Source: JAGXRK01 sp963714415
GTDB taxonomy: Bacteria; Bacteroidota; Ignavibacteria; Ignavibacteriales; Ignavibacteriaceae
DNA: 64,000 bases
Reading direction: 5' to 3'
NCBI GenBank assembly: GCA_963714415.1
Contig: CAVQOL010000002.1
Location: 301,997-365,996 of the forward strand
The stretch's first letter is position 1; every line of letters begins with the position of its first letter. Position numbers and translations under genes: made by a program. Positions 48,933 to 57,785 of this stretch are shown here, one piece after another. The notes under the pieces are model-generated. The model was not told the DNA's origin and did no database searches. It saw only the letters and a list, made by a program, of their open reading frames with translations.

Positions 48933-50398
48933 TTATTTCTCCTGGTTATTTAACAATCTGATTTCTTCTAATTTCTTCTTTAAAACTTCATTAACAATTT
49001 TTGGATTAGCCTTACCTTTAGTTTCCCTCATTATCTGTCCGATAAAAAATCCGAATATTTTTTCATTACCTTTAAAATAACTCTGAACCTGATCTTTATT
49101 CTTCTCTAAAATTGATTCGACGATTTTTAATATTTCACTTTCATCAGATATCTGAACAAGGTTTTTCTCTTTGATAATTTCCTCAGCATCTTTTTTCTCA
49201 TTAATCATTACAGGAAAAATTTCTTTTGCAATTTTACCGCTTATTGTTCCATCCTTAATAAGGTTTATCATTTTACCAAGTTTCTCTGGTTCAACAGAAA
49301 AATCATTTATCCCAATTTTTTTTTCATTGATAACACCAAGAACTTCACTCATAACCCAATTGCTGGCAGTTTTATAATCATCGGTTATACTAACTACCTT
49401 TTCATAATAACCTGCAATATCTTTTGATTGAGTAAGCAATTCAGCATCATAATGGGGAAGTGAGAAACACTCAATAAATCTATCTAACTTTTTATCCGGT
49501 AATTCCGGCATAGAAGTATATATTTTCTGTTCCCATTCTTTATCAACTACAACCGGCATTAAATCCGGATCAGGAAAATATCTGTAATCGTGTGCTTCTT
49601 CTTTTGATCTCATAGGATAAGCTTCATTCAAATCTGCATCCCAAAGCAAAGTCTGCTGAATAATTTCTTCACCGTCTTCAACTGCTTCTATCTGTCTGTG
49701 TATCTCATATGTCAAGTGCTCTTTCGACGTTTCGAAATGAATTTAGATTCTTTATTTCCGTTTTAGTACCAAATTTTTCATTTCCAGATAATCGAATGGA
49801 AATATTTGCATCACATCTCAAAGAACCTTCTTCCATGTTGCCATCACAGATATCAAGGTATTGAAGTATCTTTTTCATCTTTAGTAAGATATAAATACGC
49901 TTCTTCAGGTGTTCTTATATCCGGTTCACTTACAATTTCAAGAAGCGGAACACCACATCGATTCACATCAACAAGAGTTGAACTGCTCTGATCGTGAATT
50001 GATTTTCCCGCATCTTCTTCTATATGAATTCTTGTTATACCGATTTTCTTTTTATTTCCATCATTCATTCGTATTTCTAAAAATCCGTGTTCACAAAGTG
50101 GTAGTTCATATTGTGAAATCTGATAGCCTTTAGGCAGATCAGGATAAAAATAATTTTTTCGTGCAAATATTGAATTCTCGTTTATAGTGCAATTTGTGGC
50201 TAATCCCATCAGAACTGAAAATTCAACAACTTTTTTGTTGAGAACAGGAAGAACTCCGGGATGTCCGAGACAAACGGGACAAACATTACTGTTGGGTTCA
50301 TTTCCGAATTTTGTAGAGCAGCCGCAGAAAATTTTTGTATCGGTGAGCAGTTGAGCATGAACCTCTAATCCTATAACTGCTTCATATTTGGAATTCAT
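48933..50398 (-). CDS. gatB: Aspartyl/glutamyl-tRNA(Asn/Gln) amidotransferase subunit B (two frameshifts)
   Basis: About 488 residues, the normal length. GatB binds the misacylated tRNA in the GatCAB complex. The N-terminus has YEAVIGLEVHAQLLTDTKIFCGCS, then NVCPVCLGHPGVLPVLN, the PDLPKGYQISQYE block, DEAGKSIHD-like EEDAGKSIHD, and VDVNRCGVPLLEIVSEPDIRTPEEA. The middle EGSLRCDANISIR is legible in another frame, and the C-terminal YqeY-like domain is intact. Breaks near 49879 and 49710 each fit one extra base. The gene is essential in organisms without GlnRS or AsnRS, so an assembly error is likely. Confidence 0.93.
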
Positions 50399-50550
50399 TT
50401 ACCTAATTGCTTATTAAGACTGCCAAATATAAAAAAGAATGGATACATTAAGAAAGATTATTTTGAGGTACATGTTCTTTAGATTATCAACAAGAAAATT
50501 TTACTTCATACTTTTTGAATTGACAAGATTTTAAGAACAGATATTAGACT

Positions 50551-51825
50551 TTACAATTTAGCAGCGAGTTCATCTTGAAATTTAATTTTATCCAATTCGC
50601 TAATAACCTGAGTTTTAACACTGTCAAACTCTGCTATTAGTTCTTTTTTAACCGGATAAGAAGGAGGATTTTTTTCTTTATATGGATCAACCTGAACTCC
50701 ATTTTTCCAAAAGCGGAAACATAGATGTGGTCCTGTTGCTAATCCGGTACTGCCTACATAACCAATTACCTGTCCCTGTTTAACAGTAACTCCTCTCTTA
50801 ATTCCTTTGGCAAAGCGAGACATATGGAGATATTGAGTTGAGTAAATAGAGTTATGCTTTACTTTAACATAATTACCATTACCGCCTGAATAGCCAACCC
50901 CAACCACAACTCCATCGCCAATTGTTCTGATCGGTGTTCCGCGAGGGGCAGCATAATCAGTTCCGAGATGAGGTTTACTTCTTTTTAATATAGGATGGAA
51001 TCTGTTTTTACTAAAGCGTGAACTGATTCTTGAAAATTCAAGCGGGGCTTTTAAGAAAGTCTTACGCAGACTATTACCATCCTGATCAAAAAATTGTAAA
51101 ATGCTGTCCTGCTCAAGAGGAATTGCGTAATACTCTTGCCCCTTATGCTGAAAAAATGCACCAAGAATATTTCCTGTTCCGATTATCTTATCACCGACTA
51201 ATTTTTCTTCATAAATAACTTTGAAGCGGTCACCTTTTTGGATTCCATAAAAATCAACTTGCCAGGCAAATATTTGGGAAAGTTTAATAGCAAGTTCAAT
51301 ACTTGCACCGTTTTCGGATAGGCAAGCATATAATGAATTATTTATAGTAGCAGATAAAGATTCTTTTCTTATTTCGACAGAGATTGCATCTTCATAAATC
51401 CGTAATGAATCATTCAAATCAAAAACTATGATATTAATGTTATCTTTTTGATAGACAAGGTAGCGAAGTTGAGCAAGAGAATCGTCACTAACATAGAAAT
51501 GATACGGTCTGCCTGCCCTGATTGATCTAACGTTAAATACTTCTTTCGCTTTTAAGATGACTTCTTCAAGAGAAAATTTACCAAGATTGAAAGAATTAAG
51601 AATATCTGAAAGAGTTTCGTTTCTCTGGACATCTTTAATTGTCTCAACAAGTTCAAAATCAATAAATCCGAATTGATTTAGTGGTAGTTCTTCTTCAACA
51701 ACCTCAGTGTTTGTCTTTTCATCATCTGCATTAATGAAAGTTTTGGCAATTACAAATCCAAATAGAATTATTACAATAGAATAAAATAAAATGAGGAATA
51801 GGGAGGTATTTTCTTTAATCTGCAT
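50551..51825 (-). CDS. M23 (LytM) peptidase, murein endopeptidase
   Basis: 424 residues. An N-terminal membrane segment (LFLILFYSIVIILFGFVIA) precedes a LysM/OapA-like region (VQRNETLSDILNSFNL) and a linker. The M23 domain at about residues 285-395 has HLGTDYAAPRGTPIRTIGDG, the YLHMSRFAKGIKRG block and GLATGPHLCFRFWKNGVQVDP, giving the H-D-H zinc site. It should cut peptidoglycan crosslinks or activate amidases at division. It stands alone, between gatB and a divergent transporter. Confidence 0.92.
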   Translation of the reverse strand: MQIKENTSLFLILFYSIVIILFGFVIAKTFINADDEKTNTEVVEEELPLNQFGFIDFELVETIKDVQRNETLSDILNSFNLGKFSLEEVILKAKEVFNVRSIRAGRPYHFYVSDDSLAQLRYLVYQKDNINIIVFDLNDSLRIYEDAISVEIRKESLSATINNSLYACLSENGASIELAIKLSQIFAWQVDFYGIQKGDRFKVIYEEKLVGDKIIGTGNILGAFFQHKGQEYYAIPLEQDSILQFFDQDGNSLRKTFLKAPLEFSRISSRFSKNRFHPILKRSKPHLGTDYAAPRGTPIRTIGDGVVVGVGYSGGNGNYVKVKHNSIYSTQYLHMSRFAKGIKRGVTVKQGQVIGYVGSTGLATGPHLCFRFWKNGVQVDPYKEKNPPSYPVKKELIAEFDSVKTQVISELDKIKFQDELAAKL

Positions 51826-51971
51826 TAAGTATTAAATAAGTTGCTGAAATTTTAATATTAAGTTAAAAACATCCACAAAGTATTACAATACGGAAGAAGA
51901 ATCTCTGGGTCAAAAACAAATTATAAAATTTTTTCTTACGAAATGATTTTTTATTTTTTACACAGAAAAAA

Positions 51972-53471
51972 ATGACAACAAAACAAATTACCGGACTACT
52001 GATCGGGTTATTAACTTTTATAATTATAATTGTTTTTGCTGATCTCGATCCTTCAAAACCTGATATAACTAAAATGGCCGCAGTTGCTGTGCTAATGGCA
52101 ATATTGTGGATAACAGAAGCGATCCCACTTGCTGCCACTTCACTAATTCCACTTGTTCTTTTCCCATTGCTTGCTATTCTTCCGGGCGAAGAAATTGCAG
52201 GAGCTTATATTAACTCTGTTATCTTTTTATTCCTTGGCGGATTTTTAATAGCAATTGCCATGGAAAAATGGGGACTCCATAAAAGAATAGCGTTAAAAAT
52301 AATTACAGTTTTCGGCGGCACACCAAATTCAATTATAATCGGATTTATGTTTGCAGCAGCATTTCTTTCAATGTGGATAAGTAACACTGCAACTGCTGTT
52401 ATGATGCTTCCTATTGCACTTTCAATTATTATAAAAATAGAAGAAGAATTCGGTAAGGAAAAGGCATTAAATTTTTCCAGAAGCCTTTTACTATCTATTG
52501 CTTATGCTTGTTCAATAGGAGGAATGAGCACACTGATTGGAACTCCACCGAATCTTGCACTTGTAAGAATCTATAAAATAATTTATCCGAATGCTCCGGA
52601 AATTACATTCGGAAGCTGGATGATGCTTGGACTTCCGGTAGCAATCTTAATGCTGATTTTTGCTGCTTTCTTAATTACAAAAGTGTTTTATAAGGTTGAT
52701 AAGACTATCGTAATAGATAAAAAATTTATTTCTGATGAATATAAAAAACTTGGTTCGGCATCTTTCGAAGAAAAAATAATTGGGACAATATTTATTACAA
52801 CTGCACTTTTATGGATTTTCAGAACTGATCTTAACTTTGGATTTATCATTATTACAGGATGGTCTTCATTATTTTCGGTTCCATCCTACATCGATGATGG
52901 TACAATTGCAATTACAATGGCGCTAATTCTTTTTTTGATTCCATCGAAGGATAATAGCAACAAGAGAACAATACTGGGGTTAGGTGCATTTGAAAAAGTT
53001 CCGTGGAGTATAATTCTTTTATTTGGAGGTGGATTTGCTCTTGCAAGCGGATTCAGTCATTCTGGCTTGTCCGATTATATCGGTAATCGATTAAGTATTT
53101 TAAGTGATTATAATACAATTATTATGATTGTAGCAGTTGCATTCACTATGAATTTTTTAACAGAGCTCACGTCTAACACAGCAACAACACAAATGATACT
53201 TCCAATTCTAGCTGCAGTTTCTGTTGCTATTGGAGTTCATCCACTACTGCTTATGATAACCGCAACTCTTTCTGCTTCTATGGCATTTATGCTTCCGGTT
53301 GCTACCCCGCCAAACACGATAATTTTTGCCAGTCGTAGAATTAAGGTTATCGATATGGTGAAAGCCGGATTCACATTAAATTTAGTTGGAGTTATTACTG
53401 TTAGTTTAATGGTCTATCTTCTTGGAAGTTTAATCTTTGATCTTAGTGCATTCCCTGATTGGGCAAAATAA
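51972..53471 (+). CDS. SLC13/DASS family anion:sodium symporter
   Basis: 499 residues with about 12 hydrophobic segments. The two SNT substrate/Na+ motifs are visible as MWISNTATAVMMLPIA and TELTSNTATTQMILPIL, with VATPPNTIIFASRRI near the end. ITEAIPLAATSLIPLVLFPL is a typical family start. Likely substrates are dicarboxylates such as succinate or malate, but sulfate transport cannot be ruled out. Confidence 0.9.
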   Translation: MTTKQITGLLIGLLTFIIIIVFADLDPSKPDITKMAAVAVLMAILWITEAIPLAATSLIPLVLFPLLAILPGEEIAGAYINSVIFLFLGGFLIAIAMEKWGLHKRIALKIITVFGGTPNSIIIGFMFAAAFLSMWISNTATAVMMLPIALSIIIKIEEEFGKEKALNFSRSLLLSIAYACSIGGMSTLIGTPPNLALVRIYKIIYPNAPEITFGSWMMLGLPVAILMLIFAAFLITKVFYKVDKTIVIDKKFISDEYKKLGSASFEEKIIGTIFITTALLWIFRTDLNFGFIIITGWSSLFSVPSYIDDGTIAITMALILFLIPSKDNSNKRTILGLGAFEKVPWSIILLFGGGFALASGFSHSGLSDYIGNRLSILSDYNTIIMIVAVAFTMNFLTELTSNTATTQMILPILAAVSVAIGVHPLLLMITATLSASMAFMLPVATPPNTIIFASRRIKVIDMVKAGFTLNLVGVITVSLMVYLLGSLIFDLSAFPDWAK

Positions 53472-53628
53472 TTAAACTTTGTAGCCTTCAATGAATGTCT
53501 TGATGTAATGGAGTATCGCATTGCTGAAAAATGCTATACGCTTATAAAATATCATTCTAAAAAAAGATGTTGAAATTGACAATAATATCTAATAAATTCT
53601 TTGAAGATTATTTATCATTCTAATTAAT

Positions 53629-54054
53629 ATGAAAAGATTCCTAATTAATATTGGCTTGGTTATCGTACTTTTTCTACTTTCAACTTCCTGTAGACTAGAT
53701 GTAGTAGAACCAGAAGAATTTAGTTCTGAGATAAATCAACCAATCCAGGAGTCAAGACTTAATTATCTGAGTTATGAAATAAATGCTGAAGACTATTCTG
53801 GTAATTCTGTAATAGTTCTAAACTTTGATGTTAACAAATCGACACTTTTTATGACTTTGCTGAACCATAATAATGGTAGTGTGAAACTTGAGATTAAGAA
53901 TTCATACGAGGATATAGTATTTCGCACAGAGCTAATTGATGATTTGCCTACTTATACAAGAAGTTTTTCAGTGTCTAATTTTTCACGTCTGTACATTTCA
54001 ATAAATAATTTTTCAGGTAAATTTAAAATCAGTATATCAGCCCAAATTGGTTGA
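53629..54054 (+). CDS. Small lipoprotein of unknown function
   Basis: 141 residues. MKRFLINIGLVIVLFLLSTS followed by Cys is a lipoprotein signal with the modified Cys at about residue 21. The mature part has a beta-rich pattern (LNFDVNKSTLFMTLLNHNNGSVKLEI and LYISINNFSGKFKISISAQ). No family is recognised. Confidence 0.65.
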   Translation: MKRFLINIGLVIVLFLLSTSCRLDVVEPEEFSSEINQPIQESRLNYLSYEINAEDYSGNSVIVLNFDVNKSTLFMTLLNHNNGSVKLEIKNSYEDIVFRTELIDDLPTYTRSFSVSNFSRLYISINNFSGKFKISISAQIG

Positions 54055-54221
54055 TAGAATCAAGTAAAATTTCCTGTGGATTAAGTCTGCACTTTTCTTA
54101 TTTTTGCATGCCCAAAAATCGATTAAGCAAAAACTATTATTTAACAATGAAAAAAAACTAATAAATTGATTTTTATTTATTCATCAATCCAATTCGACTA
54201 TTTTATGGGGGAAGTTAGAAC

Positions 54222-56073
54222 ATGAAATCTCTTTTAGAACTACAATTTCATTTCCCGGAAATCAAATCAACTGAAATTCCATTACGTAATCAAATAGAAG
54301 AAAAATATAAATGGAATTTGACCGACATTTTTAAATCAGATGATGAATGGGAATCAGACTTCCTTTGGGTAGAGAAAAATATTCCGCGTTATAAAGATTT
54401 TGATGGCAAATTATCTTCCAGTCCTGAAGTACTTTTTGCATGCCTGAAATTTGATGACGAATTGAGTGCTAAAATTGACAGGTTATATCTGTATGCGATG
54501 CTTGCCAAAGACAGTGATATGCGTGTAACTAAATATCAGGGAATGGACGACAGGATTAAAGGACTTCATTCAAAAGCTTCAACTGCTTCATCATTTATTA
54601 GTCCTGAACTTCTCAGTGTTGACGATGAAAAACTTTTGGCTATGATTAATTCTAAAGATGAACTGAAAGTTTATCAGCATGCGATTGCAAATCTCTTACG
54701 AACCAAAAAGCATACATTAAAAAAAGAACAGGAAGAAATTCTTGCATTATCTGGTGAAATTTCTCAAACTCCTTATAATACATTTTCTATCTTTACGAAT
54801 GCAGATATAAAATTTCCCTTCGTTAAAGATGAACATGGTAATAACGTTGAAATGTCGCACGCAAGATATTCTGCTTCGCTTTACTCAAAAGACAAAGAAT
54901 ATCGTGAACGTGCGTTCAAAGCTTATCTTTCTCCTTATAAAAATTATGTAAATACTTTTGCATCTCTGTTTAATGGGAATCTTAAGACGAATATCTTTTA
55001 TGCAAGAGCAAGAAAATATTCGTCTGCACGTGAAGCTTCACTTGATAAAAATAATATTCCGCTTTCTGTTTATGATAACCTGGTGGAAACAGCAGGGAGA
55101 AATCTTGCTCCAATGCACAGATGGGCAGAATTAAAAAAGAAAGTTCTGGGATTATCAGAACTACACCCGTACGATGCTTATGTAACTTTGTTTGAAGAAG
55201 CTAATAATAAAAAATATTCTTATGATGAAGCGAAAAATATTGTGCTGGATTCTCTTAAAGTTATGGGTGATGATTATTTGAATTCGCTTAAAACAGCTTT
55301 TGATAGCAGATGGATTGATGTTTATGAAACCCAGGCTAAGAAAAGCGGAGCGTATTCCTCAGGCACCACATTTGATGTTCATCCTTATGTTTTGTTAAAC
55401 TGGACAGATTTATTAAATGATGTTTTCACTCTTACGCATGAAATGGGTCATAATATGCATTCATATTATACCGGATTGACCCAACCATATACTTATGCAA
55501 ACTATTCAATCTTTCTTGCAGAAGTGGCTTCAACTTTTAATGAATCGTTATTGCTGGATTATCTAATAAGTAAATCAAGTTCTAAAGCCGAAAAACTTTT
55601 TCTGCTCGAAAAATATCTGAATAATATCACATCAACATTTTATCGGCAAGTCATGTTTGCTGAATTTGAAATGGAGGCATATCGATAGAACTGAGAAAGG
55701 TGAAGCGTTAACACTGGATTTGTTATGTAAAATGTATAAAGATGTTTATCAGAAATACTGGGGACCGGCAATGGTGATTGATAACGAAGAAGAATATACC
55801 TGGGCGCGCGTTCCTCATTTCTATTATAACTTTTATGTTTACCAGTATGCAACGGGATTTGCAGCTTCACAAGTACTTGCTAATCTTGTGAAGAACGATG
55901 GAGAGAAAGCAATTGATAAATATCTGAATTTCTTAAAAGCAGGTAGTTCTGATTATCCAATCAACATTCTTAAAAATGCAGGAGTTGATATGAATTCTCC
56001 CGAACCTGTTTTAGCTGTTACACAAAAAATGAATGAGATTCTTGATGAAATGGAATCTTTGATAAACACTTAA
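54222..56073 (+). CDS. pepF: Oligoendopeptidase F, M3B family (one frameshift)
   Basis: About 617 residues, the usual PepF size. It degrades oligopeptides in the cytoplasm. The zinc motif FTLTHEMGHNMHSYYTG (HExxH) and the third ligand region YSIFLAEVASTFNESLL are intact. RWIDVYETQAKKSGAYSSGTTFDVHPYVLLNW is typical. The frame breaks near 55675-55685 between FEMEA and TEKGEALTLDLL. The C-terminal catalytic-domain part (HFYYNFYVYQYATGFAASQVLA) is complete in the second frame. The GGGG-rich site before ATG 54222 supports that start. Confidence 0.93.
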
Positions 56074-56088
56074 AAATATGGAATAAAA

Positions 56089-57108
56089 ATGAAAGTCTAT
56101 ACAAAAAAAACTCTTAATGAATTTCACCAATCGCTTACTTACGATGATATTAGTTTAATACCTACAGAAATATCAAGAATAAAGTCACGATCAGATGCGA
56201 TAACCAATTGTAGTTTTCTCGGATTAAAACTATCTGTGCCCGTTATTTCGAGTCCGATGGATACTGTTACAGGAATAGAAATGGCAAAGGAATTATCAAA
56301 CCTTGGCTGTCTTGGCATACTTAATCGTTTTGATTCTTCACTTGATGAAGTTCTATCTAATGGAAAAAGCGTGAGAGGAATCAAAGGCGTTTCTATCTCA
56401 GTTACAACTAGCTTAAAAACTATTGAGAAACTTGTTTCGTGCAATTATGTTATTTGTATTGACACAGCCAATGCTAATAATAAAGAAGTTCTTAAAAAAA
56501 CCGAGCAGATCAGGAAAAAATTTAAATCAGCTAAACTTATTGTTGGCAATATTGCTCATGGTTCTACGCTTCAGCAGCTTGAGGATGCGGGAGCAGATGC
56601 AGTAAGAGTTGGTATTGGCAGCGGAAGTGTTTGTACTACATCGATTCAAACAGGTATTGGTATTGGGCAGGTCTCTTCACTACTGAATACTTACCTTGCA
56701 AGAGAAGATAAAAAACTAAAAATAAAAATTATTGCAGACGGTGGAATAAAATCTCCGGGTGATGCTGCAAAAGCTATTGCTCTTGGTGCTGATGTTGTAA
56801 TGCTTGGAAGAATGATTTCGGGCACAAGGGAAACACCAGGTGAAGTTATTAAGTACCAGGGACAGTTGTGGAAAAAGTACAGGGGCTCTGCTTCTTTTGG
56901 TGTAAAAATGAGAAATGAATTTATTGAAGGTGAAGAAACAATGGTTGCTTACAAAGGAGCGGTTAAGAATGTAATTGATGCATTATCTGATGGATTAAAA
57001 AGTTCTATGAGTTATATGAACTGTCTTAATCTTAATGAACTAAGGAAAATTAATGCTTTTGCAATTTTAAGCAATAGTTCTTACCTGGAACGATTGCCTA
57101 AAATGTAG
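56089..57108 (+). CDS. IMP dehydrogenase/GMP reductase family protein, CBS-less
   Basis: 339 residues of the TIM-barrel family: LTYDDISLIPTE at the start, VPVISSPMDTVTG, LGCLGILNRF, and the catalytic Cys loop RVGIGSGSVCTTSIQTG. IIADGGIKSPGDAAKAIALGADVVMLG is the phosphate-binding site. There is no room for CBS domains, so the size fits GMP reductase, whereas the GEETMVAYKGAVKNVIDALSDGLKSSMSY tail resembles IMP dehydrogenase. The loop has SGSVCTTS rather than PGS-CTTR, so substrate assignment is uncertain. Confidence 0.82.
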   Translation: MKVYTKKTLNEFHQSLTYDDISLIPTEISRIKSRSDAITNCSFLGLKLSVPVISSPMDTVTGIEMAKELSNLGCLGILNRFDSSLDEVLSNGKSVRGIKGVSISVTTSLKTIEKLVSCNYVICIDTANANNKEVLKKTEQIRKKFKSAKLIVGNIAHGSTLQQLEDAGADAVRVGIGSGSVCTTSIQTGIGIGQVSSLLNTYLAREDKKLKIKIIADGGIKSPGDAAKAIALGADVVMLGRMISGTRETPGEVIKYQGQLWKKYRGSASFGVKMRNEFIEGEETMVAYKGAVKNVIDALSDGLKSSMSYMNCLNLNELRKINAFAILSNSSYLERLPKM

Positions 57109-57156
57109 TTCAATAATTTAAAATTAAACCTTAAATAATATTTAAAGGAGGCTCAA

Positions 57157-57732
57157 ATGAAAAATCTATTTGTAATTCTTTTTACTGCAGTTTTGTTTTT
57201 TGCAGCTAATTATTCTTATGCGCAAGAAATGGATATGCAGGAAATGATGAAAATCTGGACCGAATACATGACTCCAGGTCCGATGCATGAAGAGATGGCA
57301 AAAAATGTTGGTGACTGGAAAACCACCACTTCATTCTGGAATTATCCGGGTGCAGAACCAATGGTATCTGAAGGAACAGCCACAACAGAAGCTATTCTTG
57401 GTGGCAGATATTTTAAAACCGTTCATAAAGGAATGGTAATGGGTATGCCTATGGAAGGCTGGAGCATCGAAGCCTACGATAATGGTAAGAAAGAATTTAT
57501 AAATATTTGGTTTGACAATATGGGAAGCGGAATGGCAATCAGTACGGGAAAGTATAATGATTCAACAGCTACGTTTGATTATACTGGTACAATGTATGAT
57601 GCGATGTCAGGTAAGGATGTGGAGTTCAGATCAGTTGCAAAACAAATTGATGAGAATAAAATATTATTTGAAATGTTTACTTCCATTAAAGGAAGCGAAT
57701 TTAAAATGATGGAGATGGTCTATTCCAGATAA
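57157..57732 (+). CDS. Secreted DUF1579 family protein
   Basis: 191 residues with a signal peptide (NLFVILFTAVLFFAANYSYAQ). The mature part contains GPMHEEMAKNVGDWKTTTSFW, EATGTATTEAILGGRYF-like (EGTATTEAILGGRYFKT) and GYDNGKKEF-like (IEAYDNGKKEFINIWFDNMGSGMAIS), characteristic of DUF1579, a calycin-like beta-barrel family without a known role. A strong AAAGGAGG ribosome site precedes the ATG. Confidence 0.85.
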   Translation: MKNLFVILFTAVLFFAANYSYAQEMDMQEMMKIWTEYMTPGPMHEEMAKNVGDWKTTTSFWNYPGAEPMVSEGTATTEAILGGRYFKTVHKGMVMGMPMEGWSIEAYDNGKKEFINIWFDNMGSGMAISTGKYNDSTATFDYTGTMYDAMSGKDVEFRSVAKQIDENKILFEMFTSIKGSEFKMMEMVYSR

Positions 57733-57755
57733 TCATCAATAATATTTAATTATTA

Positions 57756-57785
57756 AATAGCCGGATGATCTCCGGCTATTTTTAT
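57756..57785 (+). terminator. Terminator after the DUF1579 gene
   Basis: Perfect 10-bp arms AATAGCCGGA/TCCGGCTATT followed by a T run. It reaches the copA stop codon from the other side. Confidence 0.88.

Noticed and set aside
53511..53537. Small hairpin GCATT/AATGC after the SLC13 gene
   Set aside because: The stem is short and there is no T run; it is not a convincing terminator.
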